The position numbers were made by a program, and so were the translations under genes. Below, in pieces: positions 35,198-44,931 of a stretch of DNA of 64,000 bases; within the stretch, counting starts at the first letter, position 1; each line of letters begins with the position of its first letter. Source of the DNA: Spirochaetes bacterium GWE1_32_154 (lineage in GTDB: Bacteria > Spirochaetota > GWE2-31-10); contig MIAY01000008.1 in assembly GCA_001829315.1 (NCBI GenBank), positions 124,001-188,000 of the forward strand, written 5' to 3'. The notes under the pieces were generated by a model. That model saw nothing but the letters and a program-made list of their open reading frames with translations, was not told the origin of the DNA and did not search any database.

Positions 35198-36460
35198 TTG
35201 AAACCGAGATATGATGATTTAATAGTGGCAGTTGATATCGGTTCAAGTAAAATTGTAACAGTTATTTCTGAAATAAATGATACCGGTTCAACAACAATAA
35301 TTGGAATTGGAAAATCGAAAAATAATGACGGTGTAAAAAATGGTGTTGTTGTTAATATAAATGCTGTTGTTGAGGCACTTAATGAATCTATAAGTGAAGC
35401 AGAAATGCAGGCTGGAAGAGAAATTAAAAGTGTATATGTTGGAGTATCAGGTAAGGATGTTGAATCGATAAATTCCAAAGGTGTTGTAGCTATTTCCGGG
35501 CATGATAAAGAAATAAGAAAGAATGATGTTGATCGGGTTATTGAAGCTGCGAAAGCCGTTGCAATTCCACTGGATCGGGAAATATTACATATTGTTCCGC
35601 AATGGTTTAGTGTTGATGGTCAGGATAATATTAAATTACCTATTGGAATGGTTGGTACCAGGTTAGAGTCTCAAATCCATATTATTACAACCTCGATTTC
35701 TTCTATACAAAATGTTAACAAATGTTTTGAACGAATAGGGTTGCCGATAAATGGCATTATTTTACAAAATCTTGCTTCGGCACGATCTGTGTTAACGAAT
35801 GATGAAAAAGAATTAGGTGTTGTATTGATAGATATTGGTTCAGAAACTACAAAGGTTTCTGTATATCAAAGACAATCACCTATTTATAATACTATTTTTC
35901 ATAAAATTGGTGGTTATTTAGTAACGAATGATATTGCTGTAGGTTTGAAAATATCAACAACAGTTGCTGATGCATTAAAAATTGAACATGGTGTTGCTGA
36001 TTTTGAAATGGTTGATGATTTAGAAAAGTTACAAATACCGGTAGTTGGCGGAAGAAGTAATAGAGTGATACCAACAAAGACTCTTGTTCATATTATAAAA
36101 CCACGATTGGTTGAAATGTTTAAAATAATTAAGGAAGATATTGAAAAGAAAGGATATCTTAATAATTTATCAGGTGGAGTTGTTTTAACCGGTGGTACTT
36201 CTCATATTCCCGGAATAGATTTACTGTGTCAGGAAGTTTTTGATTTACCATCACGAGTGGGATATGTGAAAAGATTATCAGGATTAGGTGATCAGATTGC
36301 AAGTCCTGAATTTGCTGTAGTTAATGGTCTGGTTTTAATGGGATTTGATCGCTATCTTCCATTACAATCATCATCGTATGAAACAAGAAAGAAGAAAAAT
36401 AATGAATCGGGTAATACTGTCTTTGATGGAATCAAATCATTTTTTTCTAATTTCTTTTAA
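35198..36460 (+). CDS. ftsA: Cell division protein FtsA
   Basis: Actin-like ATPase that tethers FtsZ to the membrane. The phosphate-binding and adenosine motifs are AVDIGSSKIVTVI near residue 10, VLIDIGSETTKVSVY near 208, and GVVLTGGTSHIPGI near 325. The C-terminus ends in an amphipathic helix (FDGIKSFFSNFF), the expected membrane-targeting segment. Length 420 is normal. TTG is the start codon, directly after the ftsQ stop, with GGAGGAA just upstream. Confidence 0.96.
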   Translation: MKPRYDDLIVAVDIGSSKIVTVISEINDTGSTTIIGIGKSKNNDGVKNGVVVNINAVVEALNESISEAEMQAGREIKSVYVGVSGKDVESINSKGVVAISGHDKEIRKNDVDRVIEAAKAVAIPLDREILHIVPQWFSVDGQDNIKLPIGMVGTRLESQIHIITTSISSIQNVNKCFERIGLPINGIILQNLASARSVLTNDEKELGVVLIDIGSETTKVSVYQRQSPIYNTIFHKIGGYLVTNDIAVGLKISTTVADALKIEHGVADFEMVDDLEKLQIPVVGGRSNRVIPTKTLVHIIKPRLVEMFKIIKEDIEKKGYLNNLSGGVVLTGGTSHIPGIDLLCQEVFDLPSRVGYVKRLSGLGDQIASPEFAVVNGLVLMGFDRYLPLQSSSYETRKKKNNESGNTVFDGIKSFFSNFF

Positions 36461-36488
36461 TAATTTATTTTGGTAGGGGGGGACTAAA

Positions 36489-37703
36489 ATGGAAATAGGT
36501 TTTTATGAGGCTGAGAATGCATGTACAAAAATAATTGTTGTAGGTGTTGGTGGCGGTGGATGTAATTCTGTGAATAGAATGATTCAGGCAGGTGTTAAAG
36601 GTGTTGAGTTTATTGCAGTTAATACTGATAAACAAGCACTAAACCATTGTAAAGCAACAAAAAAACTGGTTATTGGTGAAGCTCTAACCGGTGGTCGTGG
36701 GGCAGGTGCTGTGCCTGAAGTTGGTGAGAAAGCTGCTTTGGAAGATGAAGGAATTATTAAAGAAAACTTAAAAGGTGCAAATCTTGTTTTTATTACTGCA
36801 GGTATGGGTGGTGGTACAGGAACCGGTGCAGCTCCTGTAATAGCCAAAATAGCAAAGGATTTAGGTTGTTTAACTGTTGCTGTTGTCACAAAACCTTTTG
36901 ATTTTGAGAAAACAGTAAAAGGTAAATTAGCGGCTGAAGGCATTGAAAAACTTGAAAAAATAGTTGATACCTTAATCGTTATATCTAATCAGGCATTAAT
37001 TACTAATTGTTCTGATAAAATAACTTTGATGGACGCATGGCGTTTAGCTGATGATGTTTTAAAGCAAGGCGTTCAGGGTATTTCTGATTTAATAATAAAC
37101 TCAGGTGAAATGAATATTGATTTTGCAGATGTACAAACGGTTATGAAGAGTAAAGGTAAAGCGCTGATGGGTATCGGTTATGGAAAGGGCGAGAATGCTG
37201 CGATTGAGGCGGTGACAATGGCTATTGAAAATCCATTAATGCCGGAATTGATTGTTGATAAAGCAAAAGCAATTCTGGTTAACGTTTCCGGATCGTCGAA
37301 TTTAAGCTTTAAAACATATACTGATGTTATGAATTTTATTCAAAATATTGCCAGTGATGATGCACTTGTTATTCCCGGTCAGACTTTTGATGATACATTA
37401 GAAGATAAAATTAAAGTTACTATTATAGCAACCGGTTTTCAGGATGCTGAAAGAGTTGTATTAAAACCTGAAGTAGAAGTAAAGCAGGAAGTTGCTAAAG
37501 AAACAGAAAAACAACCGGTGAATTCGTCAGCTAAAAGAAATGATATCTATTCAACAGCGGAATTTCTAGAACTTATCAATATTAATAAAAATCATGATGA
37601 TAGATCATCTCATGAAGAGCCTGCATATTTACGTGAATTAAATAAAAAAAATAAACTGAATACTACCTATGATTTTTTAACAAAAAAAGATAGTGGATTT
37701 TAA
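36489..37703 (+). CDS. ftsZ: Cell division protein FtsZ
   Basis: Tubulin-like GTPase that forms the division ring. The N-terminal GTP-binding segment VVGVGGGGCNSVNRM (about 17-31) and the tubulin signature GGGTGTG (107-113) are intact, as is the T7 loop NSGEMNIDFADV. A variable linker rich in Glu and Lys leads to EPAYLRELNKKN, the conserved FtsA-binding peptide, which here is followed by about 20 more residues instead of ending the protein. Length 404. A strong GGGGGG-rich ribosome-binding site precedes the ATG, consistent with high expression. It overlaps the xer gene by 11 bases. Confidence 0.97.
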   Translation: MEIGFYEAENACTKIIVVGVGGGGCNSVNRMIQAGVKGVEFIAVNTDKQALNHCKATKKLVIGEALTGGRGAGAVPEVGEKAALEDEGIIKENLKGANLVFITAGMGGGTGTGAAPVIAKIAKDLGCLTVAVVTKPFDFEKTVKGKLAAEGIEKLEKIVDTLIVISNQALITNCSDKITLMDAWRLADDVLKQGVQGISDLIINSGEMNIDFADVQTVMKSKGKALMGIGYGKGENAAIEAVTMAIENPLMPELIVDKAKAILVNVSGSSNLSFKTYTDVMNFIQNIASDDALVIPGQTFDDTLEDKIKVTIIATGFQDAERVVLKPEVEVKQEVAKETEKQPVNSSAKRNDIYSTAEFLELININKNHDDRSSHEEPAYLRELNKKNKLNTTYDFLTKKDSGF

Positions 37704-38601
37704 TCAGTTATTACATGACAGTGTTATCAGATTTAAAGATTATATAATTTCCGAAAGAAGATTATCTGATAACACTGTTTATGCGTATCATAATGATATC
37801 ATACATTTTATTACCTATTTAATTGAACATATACAACCGGTAAAATTTGAAGATTATTTTTTATTAGACGAATTGGATATATATATAATATATTTATATA
37901 ATGCAATGTTTGATTCTTCTTCAATACAAAGAAAACTTTGTTCATTAACATTATATCTTAAATTTCTAAAATTAGAATCATTAATTGTTTCCAATCCATC
38001 GAATTATTTAATCAGACCAAAGTCAGTTCAATCATTACCTAAATATTTAACTCTTGAGGAAATTGAGCAGTTTATTAAGGTTTTTGATAGCCAGTCTCCA
38101 ATAAATCTACGGGACAGGGCATTATACGAGTTATTATATAGTTGTGGATTACGAGTAAGTGAGGTGACTGAATTGAATTGCTCTGATATTTATGTTGATA
38201 GTAAAATAATAAAAGTCACGGGTAAAGGTGATAAACAACGATTGATACCCGTGGGGGCTCAAGCATTACTGTTAATAGATCAATATATAAAAAATGGTCG
38301 GGCTAAATTGTTAAAAAAAAAGAATTGTTCTAATTTGTTTTTAAATTATCGAGGCGAAAAATTAACAAGAAAAGGTATCTGGAAAAACCTTCAAATGGCT
38401 GCAATAAAATCTGGAATTGATAAGAAATTTACAGTACATACATTACGGCATAGTTTTGCAACACACCTCATTCAAAATGGTGCTGATATACGATTTGTAC
38501 AAACGCTATTAGGTCATAAATCTATTTCAACAACAGAAATATATACACATCTTGATATGAATTTTGTTCGTTCTGTGTATAATAAATCTCAAATTAGATG
38601 A
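37693..38601 (+). CDS. XerC/XerD-type tyrosine recombinase
   Basis: Site-specific recombinase, most likely the one that resolves chromosome dimers at dif. The N-terminal SAM-like DNA-binding domain spans about 1-100. The catalytic domain has the full set: Arg in YSCGLRVSEV, Lys in VTGKGDKQR, His-x-x-Arg in HTLRHSFATHL, His in LLGHKSISTT and the nucleophile Tyr in TEIYTHLD. Length 302 fits XerC/XerD and not an integron or phage integrase. It starts with GTG inside the last codons of ftsZ, tying resolution to division. Whether it is XerC, XerD or a single-recombinase XerH-like system cannot be told without the dif site and any second gene. Confidence 0.9.
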   Translation: MDFNQLLHDSVIRFKDYIISERRLSDNTVYAYHNDIIHFITYLIEHIQPVKFEDYFLLDELDIYIIYLYNAMFDSSSIQRKLCSLTLYLKFLKLESLIVSNPSNYLIRPKSVQSLPKYLTLEEIEQFIKVFDSQSPINLRDRALYELLYSCGLRVSEVTELNCSDIYVDSKIIKVTGKGDKQRLIPVGAQALLLIDQYIKNGRAKLLKKKNCSNLFLNYRGEKLTRKGIWKNLQMAAIKSGIDKKFTVHTLRHSFATHLIQNGADIRFVQTLLGHKSISTTEIYTHLDMNFVRSVYNKSQIR

Positions 38602-38632
38602 GTTGTATAGTGATAAATACTTTTTAGAATTG

Positions 38633-39871
38633 TTATTTTTCCAGTGAATTATAAATTAAATATGTTAATCCGGTATATAATAATTTTGTCTCTTCAGGAT
38701 ATTTATAGTTTGATTGTAAAATGTAGATAAAACTATTGTAAAACTCACCTTTTTGATAATAACTTAACCCAAGATAATATGAAACTCTATAGAATATATC
38801 TTTTGAAATATTATTCGTGATAATTAAATAAAATGTATTAATTGCATTATCCCATTCTTCATTTTCTATATGAATAATACCGGTTTTATATTCTTCAGCG
38901 AATGTATCAGGAATAAAAATATCTTCATCCGGAAGTTTTTCTACTGGAATAATTTGTTCGTTTATAAATTGAGATTGTCTTATAGTTTCAACAATATCAT
39001 TATAATTGAGAGAAGTTTTATTTACTATTGCATTCAGTTTCACAGTCTTATTTTTTATAAAGGGAAATTTTAATATTTGTGAGTCTTCAAACAAATCTCC
39101 ATTTTGCGGATTTTGATTAAGCGATAATAAAGGTAGTGCTGTAAACTGTGAAAAATTGATCGATTGAATATAATTACTGTTACTAGTTAATTGAACAGGA
39201 TTTTCAGTATAATTAACACCTTTTGTAAGCGGAAATGTATTTTTTGATTCTTCTATTGTTGCATAAAAATAATTTATACCGGGAATACTTTTATCAATAT
39301 AATTTTTATCGAGAATATTTACTCGTGCAACTTTTATTGATTTTTTTAATATATCGATTGAATTAATTTGTATTGTATTTCTGTATATATTAATAAATTG
39401 ATCAGTATCACCTTCTTTTGTATATGCCCATTGTATGTTTATTTTTGAGTCTACTGATACAGTTAGTTTTGTAATACGAAATTCTTTTTCTTTTTCAATT
39501 GATACCGGATAAGGAAGCGTATTTCTATATGGAATCACTATTTCGTTAGTTTTTTTTAGTTTTAGATCTGATAATACTATTGCATAGTAATAATTTCCAT
39601 GTGGCGGAGTATCAGTATATGATGATTCTGATTTATCGATAGTAGCAATTTTAGTCACTTGATTTAGATTCTCAATCATAGAAGATGATCTATAGACTTC
39701 GAAATTAAGGGTATTGTTTTCCGGGGGGGTCCAGTGTATTAAAATTGAATTGCCTGACGAATAAATTTGTATATCGGTGACAAATGGAAGAGACGACGAG
39801 TCAGATATGTTTTGAGACCAGATAATTAAAGCCGTAGTAAAAATGTATAATAAGATATAATTTTGTTTCAT
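38633..39871 (-). CDS. Exported protein with fibronectin III-like and TPR-like regions
   Basis: Signal peptide at residues 1-19 (ending IIWSQ). Two fibronectin type III-like domains follow: SGNSILIHWTPPENNTLNFEVYRSS near 40-110, and TVSVDSKINIQWAYTKEGDTDQFINIYRN near 130-210. A low-complexity middle leads to a C-terminal TPR-like part (GIIHIENEEWDNAINTFYLIIT, YYLGLSYYQKGEFYNSFIYIL). The mix suggests an envelope protein mediating protein contacts. No catalytic motif. It is convergent with the xer gene and monocistronic. No family name can be given. Confidence 0.8.
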   Translation of the reverse strand: MKQNYILLYIFTTALIIWSQNISDSSSLPFVTDIQIYSSGNSILIHWTPPENNTLNFEVYRSSSMIENLNQVTKIATIDKSESSYTDTPPHGNYYYAIVLSDLKLKKTNEIVIPYRNTLPYPVSIEKEKEFRITKLTVSVDSKINIQWAYTKEGDTDQFINIYRNTIQINSIDILKKSIKVARVNILDKNYIDKSIPGINYFYATIEESKNTFPLTKGVNYTENPVQLTSNSNYIQSINFSQFTALPLLSLNQNPQNGDLFEDSQILKFPFIKNKTVKLNAIVNKTSLNYNDIVETIRQSQFINEQIIPVEKLPDEDIFIPDTFAEEYKTGIIHIENEEWDNAINTFYLIITNNISKDIFYRVSYYLGLSYYQKGEFYNSFIYILQSNYKYPEETKLLYTGLTYLIYNSLEK

Positions 39872-39969
39872 ATTTTAATTATCGTATACTATCATCAATA
39901 AATAAAGTATTTTACAACTGGATTTATAGTTATTATGATAAACAGTATTGATATTGTAATGTTTATAAA

Positions 39970-40000
39970 TAGAAAAGCCCCTTTTATAGGGGCTTTTCTA
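39970..40000. terminator. Terminator of the greA transcript
   Basis: The 12-base arms 39970-39981 and 39989-40000 (TAGAAAAGCCCC and its complement) pair perfectly around a seven-base loop, directly against the greA stop codon at 40001. Confidence 0.85.
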
Positions 40001-42712
40001 TTAGAAGTCAGTAACTTCTATTTTCTTTATTACATAATGATACTCTTTATCGTTCAATGTAAAAGAAACATCTTCTTTTACTTTTTTATCCAACATCTTA
40101 GAACCAAGAGGTGATTGATATGAAATAATATTTTTTTCAGTATCTGATTCCCATGGACCTAATATTGTGTATGTTATTGGATTATTGTTATCAAGTTTAT
40201 CAATTAAACTTACTTTAGTACCAAATGTAACGAAATCAGATTTAATTTCCTTTCTATCAACAATAATTGCTTTTGTAAGATCATTATGAAGTTTTGTAAG
40301 TTTATTTCTAAGAATTTCCTGTTTTTCTTTTGCAGCTTTGAATTCAGAATTTTCTTTTAAATCTCCCCTTTCCATAGCTTCACCGATATCTTTTGAATTC
40401 TCAGGTATTTGAACTTCAGAAATATTATGAAGTTCTCTTTGCATCCTGTAATAACTTTCTTTAGTTGTAAGCAATTTATCCATAATGGAGCTTTTCTTTC
40501 CTTCTGAATATGTGAGACTTTGATTATCAACATCAATTTCAGGAAATCGTTCTGATATTTTTGTTCTGATTTTGATTTTGAGGTTACCATCCAAGGAAAT
40601 TAATTCATTAGAAATATTATAAAGTCGTTTACAGAAATTTTCATCTGATTTCTCAATATATTTTTCAAGATAATTATTTTTAAATAAATAATCTTTTACT
40701 TGAGAACCTAATTTTTTATTCTTTGTCATTTCTTTTTTAATAGAAACATCTTTACCGGTTATTTCTATTAAATGTAGCAATGATAATATGATATTATCAT
40801 ATATGATATCCATTTTTTTTGCCAGATCTTCATTTAATTCTTTTGACACAATCCAGAAAAATGCTTCTCGATTTTCTTTATATGTAGCAATCAGATCTTT
40901 TACTAACTTTTCAATATAATCTTTATCACCTTGTTTTGAGTTTAATAATAATTCTTTAAAAATATACTCACTTGGATAAATATGAAAAAATCGTATATAT
41001 GTTTCTTGCCAGCTATCATTAGAATTTTTAAGATTTAATAAGAAATCTTTTTTAAGGTCACCTAAAGTAATCTTTTCATAAATTTCAAGCGGATCTTCAA
41101 TACCTTTTAATAAAATTTTGAAATCATTTGTAAACTGAATATTCATAAAATTATACTTTTTTTGAAATTGTTTTAATAATAAATAACTCATGAAAGTTTG
41201 TTCGTTTACATTATCTGTTGTTTTGAGATATGTTGTAAAATAATTAGCCATACTATCGAGTAAGTCACTATCAGGATCATCAGTTTCATTAAAATATTGA
41301 TATGCAATATTAAATCTTTGCATAAAATCTTTTGATGCCTTAAACATATTTGAAGTTCTTTCTTCAACAGATATAGGTTTATCTCTTAATTCATATGTAT
41401 CATTATTATCATCAACTGTTCCAAAGGTTGTATCTTCTTTCATAAGTTTTTTCGCATTGGTCCACCAGCTATTCCATTCGGATGTTTTTAAAACATCCGG
41501 AACCAATTCGATTTTGAAATCTTTCATTTTTGCTTTGTTGTTATAGCTTTTGATTAGTATTTTTAAAGCCCAAACCGGATCATTCTTTACCATTTCCCGT
41601 AATTTATCCAGATTTTTAAGTTTTAAAATCCATATATGATTTTTGGGAAGTACTTGAAGTGATGATATGGCTAATTTTAATGACATTTTATGATTTTTGC
41701 TTTTCTGAAAATCAATTATGAAATCATCTTTAGCAATATCTTTTATAACGCCTAAACCCCAGTCTCTATGAAAAACAAAATTACCTTTATCAAATGCAAT
41801 ATGTTTTTCAAAAGTAGAAATTGCTTCGTTACTCGTTCTCCATAAACCATCTAAATTACTCTTTTTTATATATTCGTCTAAATATGAGTGACCGGCATAT
41901 TTGTTTTTGTAGACAAAAACAATTTCAGTTCGTGCTTCTTCATTTCTTGAGTCATTATCAAGAATTAATTTCAGTATTTTGATGCATGTTTCCCAATCTT
42001 CTTTATCTTTAAAAACCTTATATGTTAAAAAGAATAATTCTACAGTTTTATCAATTGAAAAAACTCTGGTAATTCTTTTCTCGTGATTGATAAAAAAGTC
42101 ACAACCAACATCCTCAAATGTAAGTAACTTTTTCCATATATCTTCAAGTTGAGAAAAATTCTTGATATGAATGTTTCGATTTATCGCTTTTTTGTAATAA
42201 CTGATAGCTTCTTTTATGTTTCCCTCTGCTTCTTTTTTCTCACCGAGTTTAACAACTATTGTTGCTTCATCATAATCTACCTTGATTAGCTCTTCCCAGT
42301 ATTGATAGATTGATTCTTTTTTATTAAGGTTATTTAATGCTTCAATAAGTGACCGGATAACAACTTTATCTTTTAACTGCTCAGTAATTTTGCAACAGAT
42401 ATATTCAACAATATTCCATTTCATATTATCAGAAAAAATCTTTATTAAACTGTAAACATTATTATTTTCTATAATCCCGTCAGTAATTTGAAAAACAGTT
42501 GAAACATATAAAGCAACAATTGAGTTTTTATTTTTATTTAAATATTCCTCTGTTAGTAGAAGAATTTCAGATTGAATGTGATTATCGTAGAATTGAGTTA
42601 TTAAATCATTCAGTTCTTCAAAATTTTTAACTGTATAATTATTAATTGTAGCTCTCGTCCACTTTTCCTCATTCAACAAATTTTCATACTTTTCAATTAG
42701 CTGGCTGCTCAT
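40001..42712 (-). CDS. greA: Transcript cleavage factor GreA, long spirochaete form
   Basis: Rescues stalled RNA polymerase by stimulating transcript cleavage. The last 160 residues are a standard GreA: a coiled-coil hairpin with the acidic tip EAMERGDLKENSEFKAAKEKQE, then the C-terminal domain VTFGTKVSLID...YTILGPWESD...ISYQSPLGSKMLDKKVKE. The first 740 residues are helical with TPR-like repeats in the first third (for example EAISYYKKAINRNIHIKNF), and a beta insert near 300-345 (GNFVFHRDWGLGVIKDIAKDDFIIDFQ) that looks like a CarD/KOW-type fold. Such long GreA proteins occur in Borrelia and Treponema. The upstream TPR gene overlaps it by four bases. Confidence 0.93.
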   Translation of the reverse strand: MSSQLIEKYENLLNEEKWTRATINNYTVKNFEELNDLITQFYDNHIQSEILLLTEEYLNKNKNSIVALYVSTVFQITDGIIENNNVYSLIKIFSDNMKWNIVEYICCKITEQLKDKVVIRSLIEALNNLNKKESIYQYWEELIKVDYDEATIVVKLGEKKEAEGNIKEAISYYKKAINRNIHIKNFSQLEDIWKKLLTFEDVGCDFFINHEKRITRVFSIDKTVELFFLTYKVFKDKEDWETCIKILKLILDNDSRNEEARTEIVFVYKNKYAGHSYLDEYIKKSNLDGLWRTSNEAISTFEKHIAFDKGNFVFHRDWGLGVIKDIAKDDFIIDFQKSKNHKMSLKLAISSLQVLPKNHIWILKLKNLDKLREMVKNDPVWALKILIKSYNNKAKMKDFKIELVPDVLKTSEWNSWWTNAKKLMKEDTTFGTVDDNNDTYELRDKPISVEERTSNMFKASKDFMQRFNIAYQYFNETDDPDSDLLDSMANYFTTYLKTTDNVNEQTFMSYLLLKQFQKKYNFMNIQFTNDFKILLKGIEDPLEIYEKITLGDLKKDFLLNLKNSNDSWQETYIRFFHIYPSEYIFKELLLNSKQGDKDYIEKLVKDLIATYKENREAFFWIVSKELNEDLAKKMDIIYDNIILSLLHLIEITGKDVSIKKEMTKNKKLGSQVKDYLFKNNYLEKYIEKSDENFCKRLYNISNELISLDGNLKIKIRTKISERFPEIDVDNQSLTYSEGKKSSIMDKLLTTKESYYRMQRELHNISEVQIPENSKDIGEAMERGDLKENSEFKAAKEKQEILRNKLTKLHNDLTKAIIVDRKEIKSDFVTFGTKVSLIDKLDNNNPITYTILGPWESDTEKNIISYQSPLGSKMLDKKVKEDVSFTLNDKEYHYVIKKIEVTDF

Positions 42713-43683
42713 TTTATCTCCTGAATCATATTGTTTTTTAAATTTGTATACACTTTAATAGATAGATTTTTAATCTTTTCTTCAAGTTCTATTAGTATTT
42801 CATCTTCAGGCTTTTTAATATAATAATAATCATAAAGCCATAAATAATAGTTTATAAGTCGTGCGATAGTTATTTCATCGTCACTAACTGACTTATATAA
42901 TTCCTGTTCTAATTGAAAAATTTCCTGTCTGATTTTACCAACTTCAACAGCAAGTAAATCTCTTTTTATGTTAAATATATTTAATACTCGTCCATAAACA
43001 GGAATCCAAAAGTTTAACTCATCTTTCGGGATTTTAAACTCTGTTATTTGATGAATTAATGCATGTATCATATTAGAATCTAAAGATTCAATATCTATTG
43101 AGAAAGGATCAATAAAAAAAGCTTCTCTAAATAAAACTTTTGCTTTTTTATCTTCATCAATCAAGGCGTAGCAATCGGCTAAATTAGCATACGCATTTGA
43201 GTTATTTCTATCATTTTTAATAACTCTCTCAAAATAAATAATCGCATTTGAAAAATCACCAATTTTTTTGTAAGACATCCCTGTTAAAAATAATACGGGA
43301 ATATCTACAATCCTATTATCTTGTATATCTTTTTTTAAATATTGTAAAGCTGTATTAAACACGAAAAACATGATAGCATTTATGACTTTCATACTTATAT
43401 TTTTTTGTGCTTCAAGGTGTTTTTCAAAACGCTTCCACTCTTCATAAAGCATTTTACCTTTATTATATGGTGTATTGTTTTCTATGGTTGATAATCGATT
43501 AGCCCAGTATTTACATATTTTCAAACCCGTTTCAGCTATTAAATTTGAGTAGTCCTCGTTCAAAATAGTAATAAAAAGATCATAGGCATCTGAAATTCTA
43601 CCGTCTCTAAGAAGACTCAAAGCAAATTCCATATTTTGAATTACTTGAGTATTGTTATTATCAGATTTTCTTTTTTGATTCAT
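42709..43683 (-). CDS. TPR protein, greA operon partner
   Basis: Cytoplasmic helical protein with TPR units in the centre (FLTGMSYKKIGDFSNAIIYFERVIKND, NAYANLADCYALIDEDKKAKVLFREAFFIDP). The frame is open from 43752 (a TTG), but the bases 43724-43752 form a 17-spaced promoter, so that extension cannot be in the mRNA. The ATG at 43683 has AAGG eight bases before it and is the start. About 324 residues result. It ends with a four-base overlap into greA, so it may assist or regulate GreA's long N-terminal TPR region through helical contacts. Confidence 0.82.
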   Translation of the reverse strand: MNQKRKSDNNNTQVIQNMEFALSLLRDGRISDAYDLFITILNEDYSNLIAETGLKICKYWANRLSTIENNTPYNKGKMLYEEWKRFEKHLEAQKNISMKVINAIMFFVFNTALQYLKKDIQDNRIVDIPVLFLTGMSYKKIGDFSNAIIYFERVIKNDRNNSNAYANLADCYALIDEDKKAKVLFREAFFIDPFSIDIESLDSNMIHALIHQITEFKIPKDELNFWIPVYGRVLNIFNIKRDLLAVEVGKIRQEIFQLEQELYKSVSDDEITIARLINYYLWLYDYYYIKKPEDEILIELEEKIKNLSIKVYTNLKNNMIQEIK

Positions 43684-43723
43684 GTAATGAACCTTGATTT
43701 GTAAGGTAATATAGAACTTTTTG

Positions 43724-43752
43724 AATATAACTTTTTTATTAAATAATGTCAA
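43724..43752 (-). promoter_or_regulatory. Promoter of the TPR-greA operon
   Basis: On the minus strand TTGACA (43752-43747) and TATATT (43729-43724) are exactly 17 bases apart. Transcription would begin near 43717, 34 bases before the ATG at 43683. Confidence 0.75.
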
Positions 43753-43830
43753 GATAATGAGTTATGCAATTACATTTCGGAATTAAATCAAACTTTCAGC
43801 TGGTGATTTTTTAATATATGAATATTTTTC

Positions 43831-43858
43831 TTGAATTGTAATGAAAAAATGGTATTCT
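43831..43858 (+). promoter_or_regulatory. Promoter of trpS
   Basis: TTGAAT (43831-43836) and TATTCT (43853-43858) are 16 bases apart, leaving a leader of about 55 bases before the trpS ATG at 43921. Confidence 0.5.
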
Positions 43859-43920
43859 AATTATTATTATTTAATTTAATACATTTTCTAAACATTTTAT
43901 TATATACAGGATTTTAATAT

Positions 43921-44910
43921 ATGCAAAATCAGAAAAAAAAAGTTATACTGTCAGGAATTCAACCTTCAGGAGTTATTCATTTAGGTAATTATTTTGGAGC
44001 AATGAAACAATATGTAGATCTTCAGGATACATCAATTAATTATTTTTTTATAGCAAATTTTCATGCACTTACCACGTTACGAAATCCTCAGGAGTTACAA
44101 TTTAATACATTGGATATAGCAAGACATTATCTTGCTATAGGTTTAGATCCTGATAAATGTGCATTGTTTCTTCAGTCTGACGTTCCGGAGGTTTGTGAGT
44201 TAAGTTGGTATTTATCAATAATAACACCCCTTGGATTACTTGAAAGATGTCATTCATATAAGGATAAATTGGCTAAAGGGTTTTCTCCTGAACATGGATT
44301 ATTTGCATACCCGATTTTAATGGCCGCTGATATTCTTATGTATGAGCCTGATTTTGTTCCGGTTGGTAAAGATCAAAAGCAACATGTTGAAGTCGCGAGG
44401 GATATTGCAATTAAATTTAATAATACTTTTGGTAATATAATGAAAATACCAGAAGTTATGATTAAAGAGTCAACTGCTGTTGTTCCCGGGATTGATGGTC
44501 AGAAAATGAGTAAATCATATGGTAATTTTATTTCATTTCTTTCTGATGAGAAAACAATAAAAAAACAAGTAATGAGTATTGTGACAAATTCAACTGCTGT
44601 TGAAGAACCAAAAGATCCTGCACAATGCAATGTTTTTGCGCTCTATAAATTATTTGCCCAACCTGATGAGATTATTTCATTACAGGATCGTTATGTTAAA
44701 GGTGGCTTAGGGTATGGTGAGGCAAAAAAGATATTATTAGCTAAATTGTTGGATTATTTTGCAGAATCGAGAGTCAGGTATAATCAATTAAAAGCCGATG
44801 ATCAATATGTAAAAGATGTATTGAAAAAAGGTGCTGATAAAGCAAGAGAACAAGCTGACAGCTTTATGATCAAGGTGAGAAATGCTGTCGGAATAGTAAG
44901 AAGTAATTAG
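43921..44910 (+). CDS. trpS: Tryptophanyl-tRNA synthetase
   Basis: Class I synthetase charging tRNA-Trp. Motifs are ILSGIQPSGVIHLGNYFGAM, carrying the HIGH-type element HLGN, then FALFLQSDVPE-type dimer-interface wording, MAADILMYEPDFVPVGKDQKQHVEVARDIA, and the KMSKS loop in DGQKMSKSYGN. Length 329 is standard for bacterial TrpRS. AGGA lies ahead of the ATG. The next gene begins 21 bases after the stop and is probably in the same transcript. Confidence 0.97.
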   Translation: MQNQKKKVILSGIQPSGVIHLGNYFGAMKQYVDLQDTSINYFFIANFHALTTLRNPQELQFNTLDIARHYLAIGLDPDKCALFLQSDVPEVCELSWYLSIITPLGLLERCHSYKDKLAKGFSPEHGLFAYPILMAADILMYEPDFVPVGKDQKQHVEVARDIAIKFNNTFGNIMKIPEVMIKESTAVVPGIDGQKMSKSYGNFISFLSDEKTIKKQVMSIVTNSTAVEEPKDPAQCNVFALYKLFAQPDEIISLQDRYVKGGLGYGEAKKILLAKLLDYFAESRVRYNQLKADDQYVKDVLKKGADKAREQADSFMIKVRNAVGIVRSN

Positions 44911-44931
44911 TCGGATGTGGTGGAGTTAATT

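Noticed and set aside
37693-38601. Phage or integron integrase marking a mobile island
   Set aside because: Length and wording fit XerC/XerD, it is embedded in the division cluster, and no attachment sites or phage genes adjoin it.
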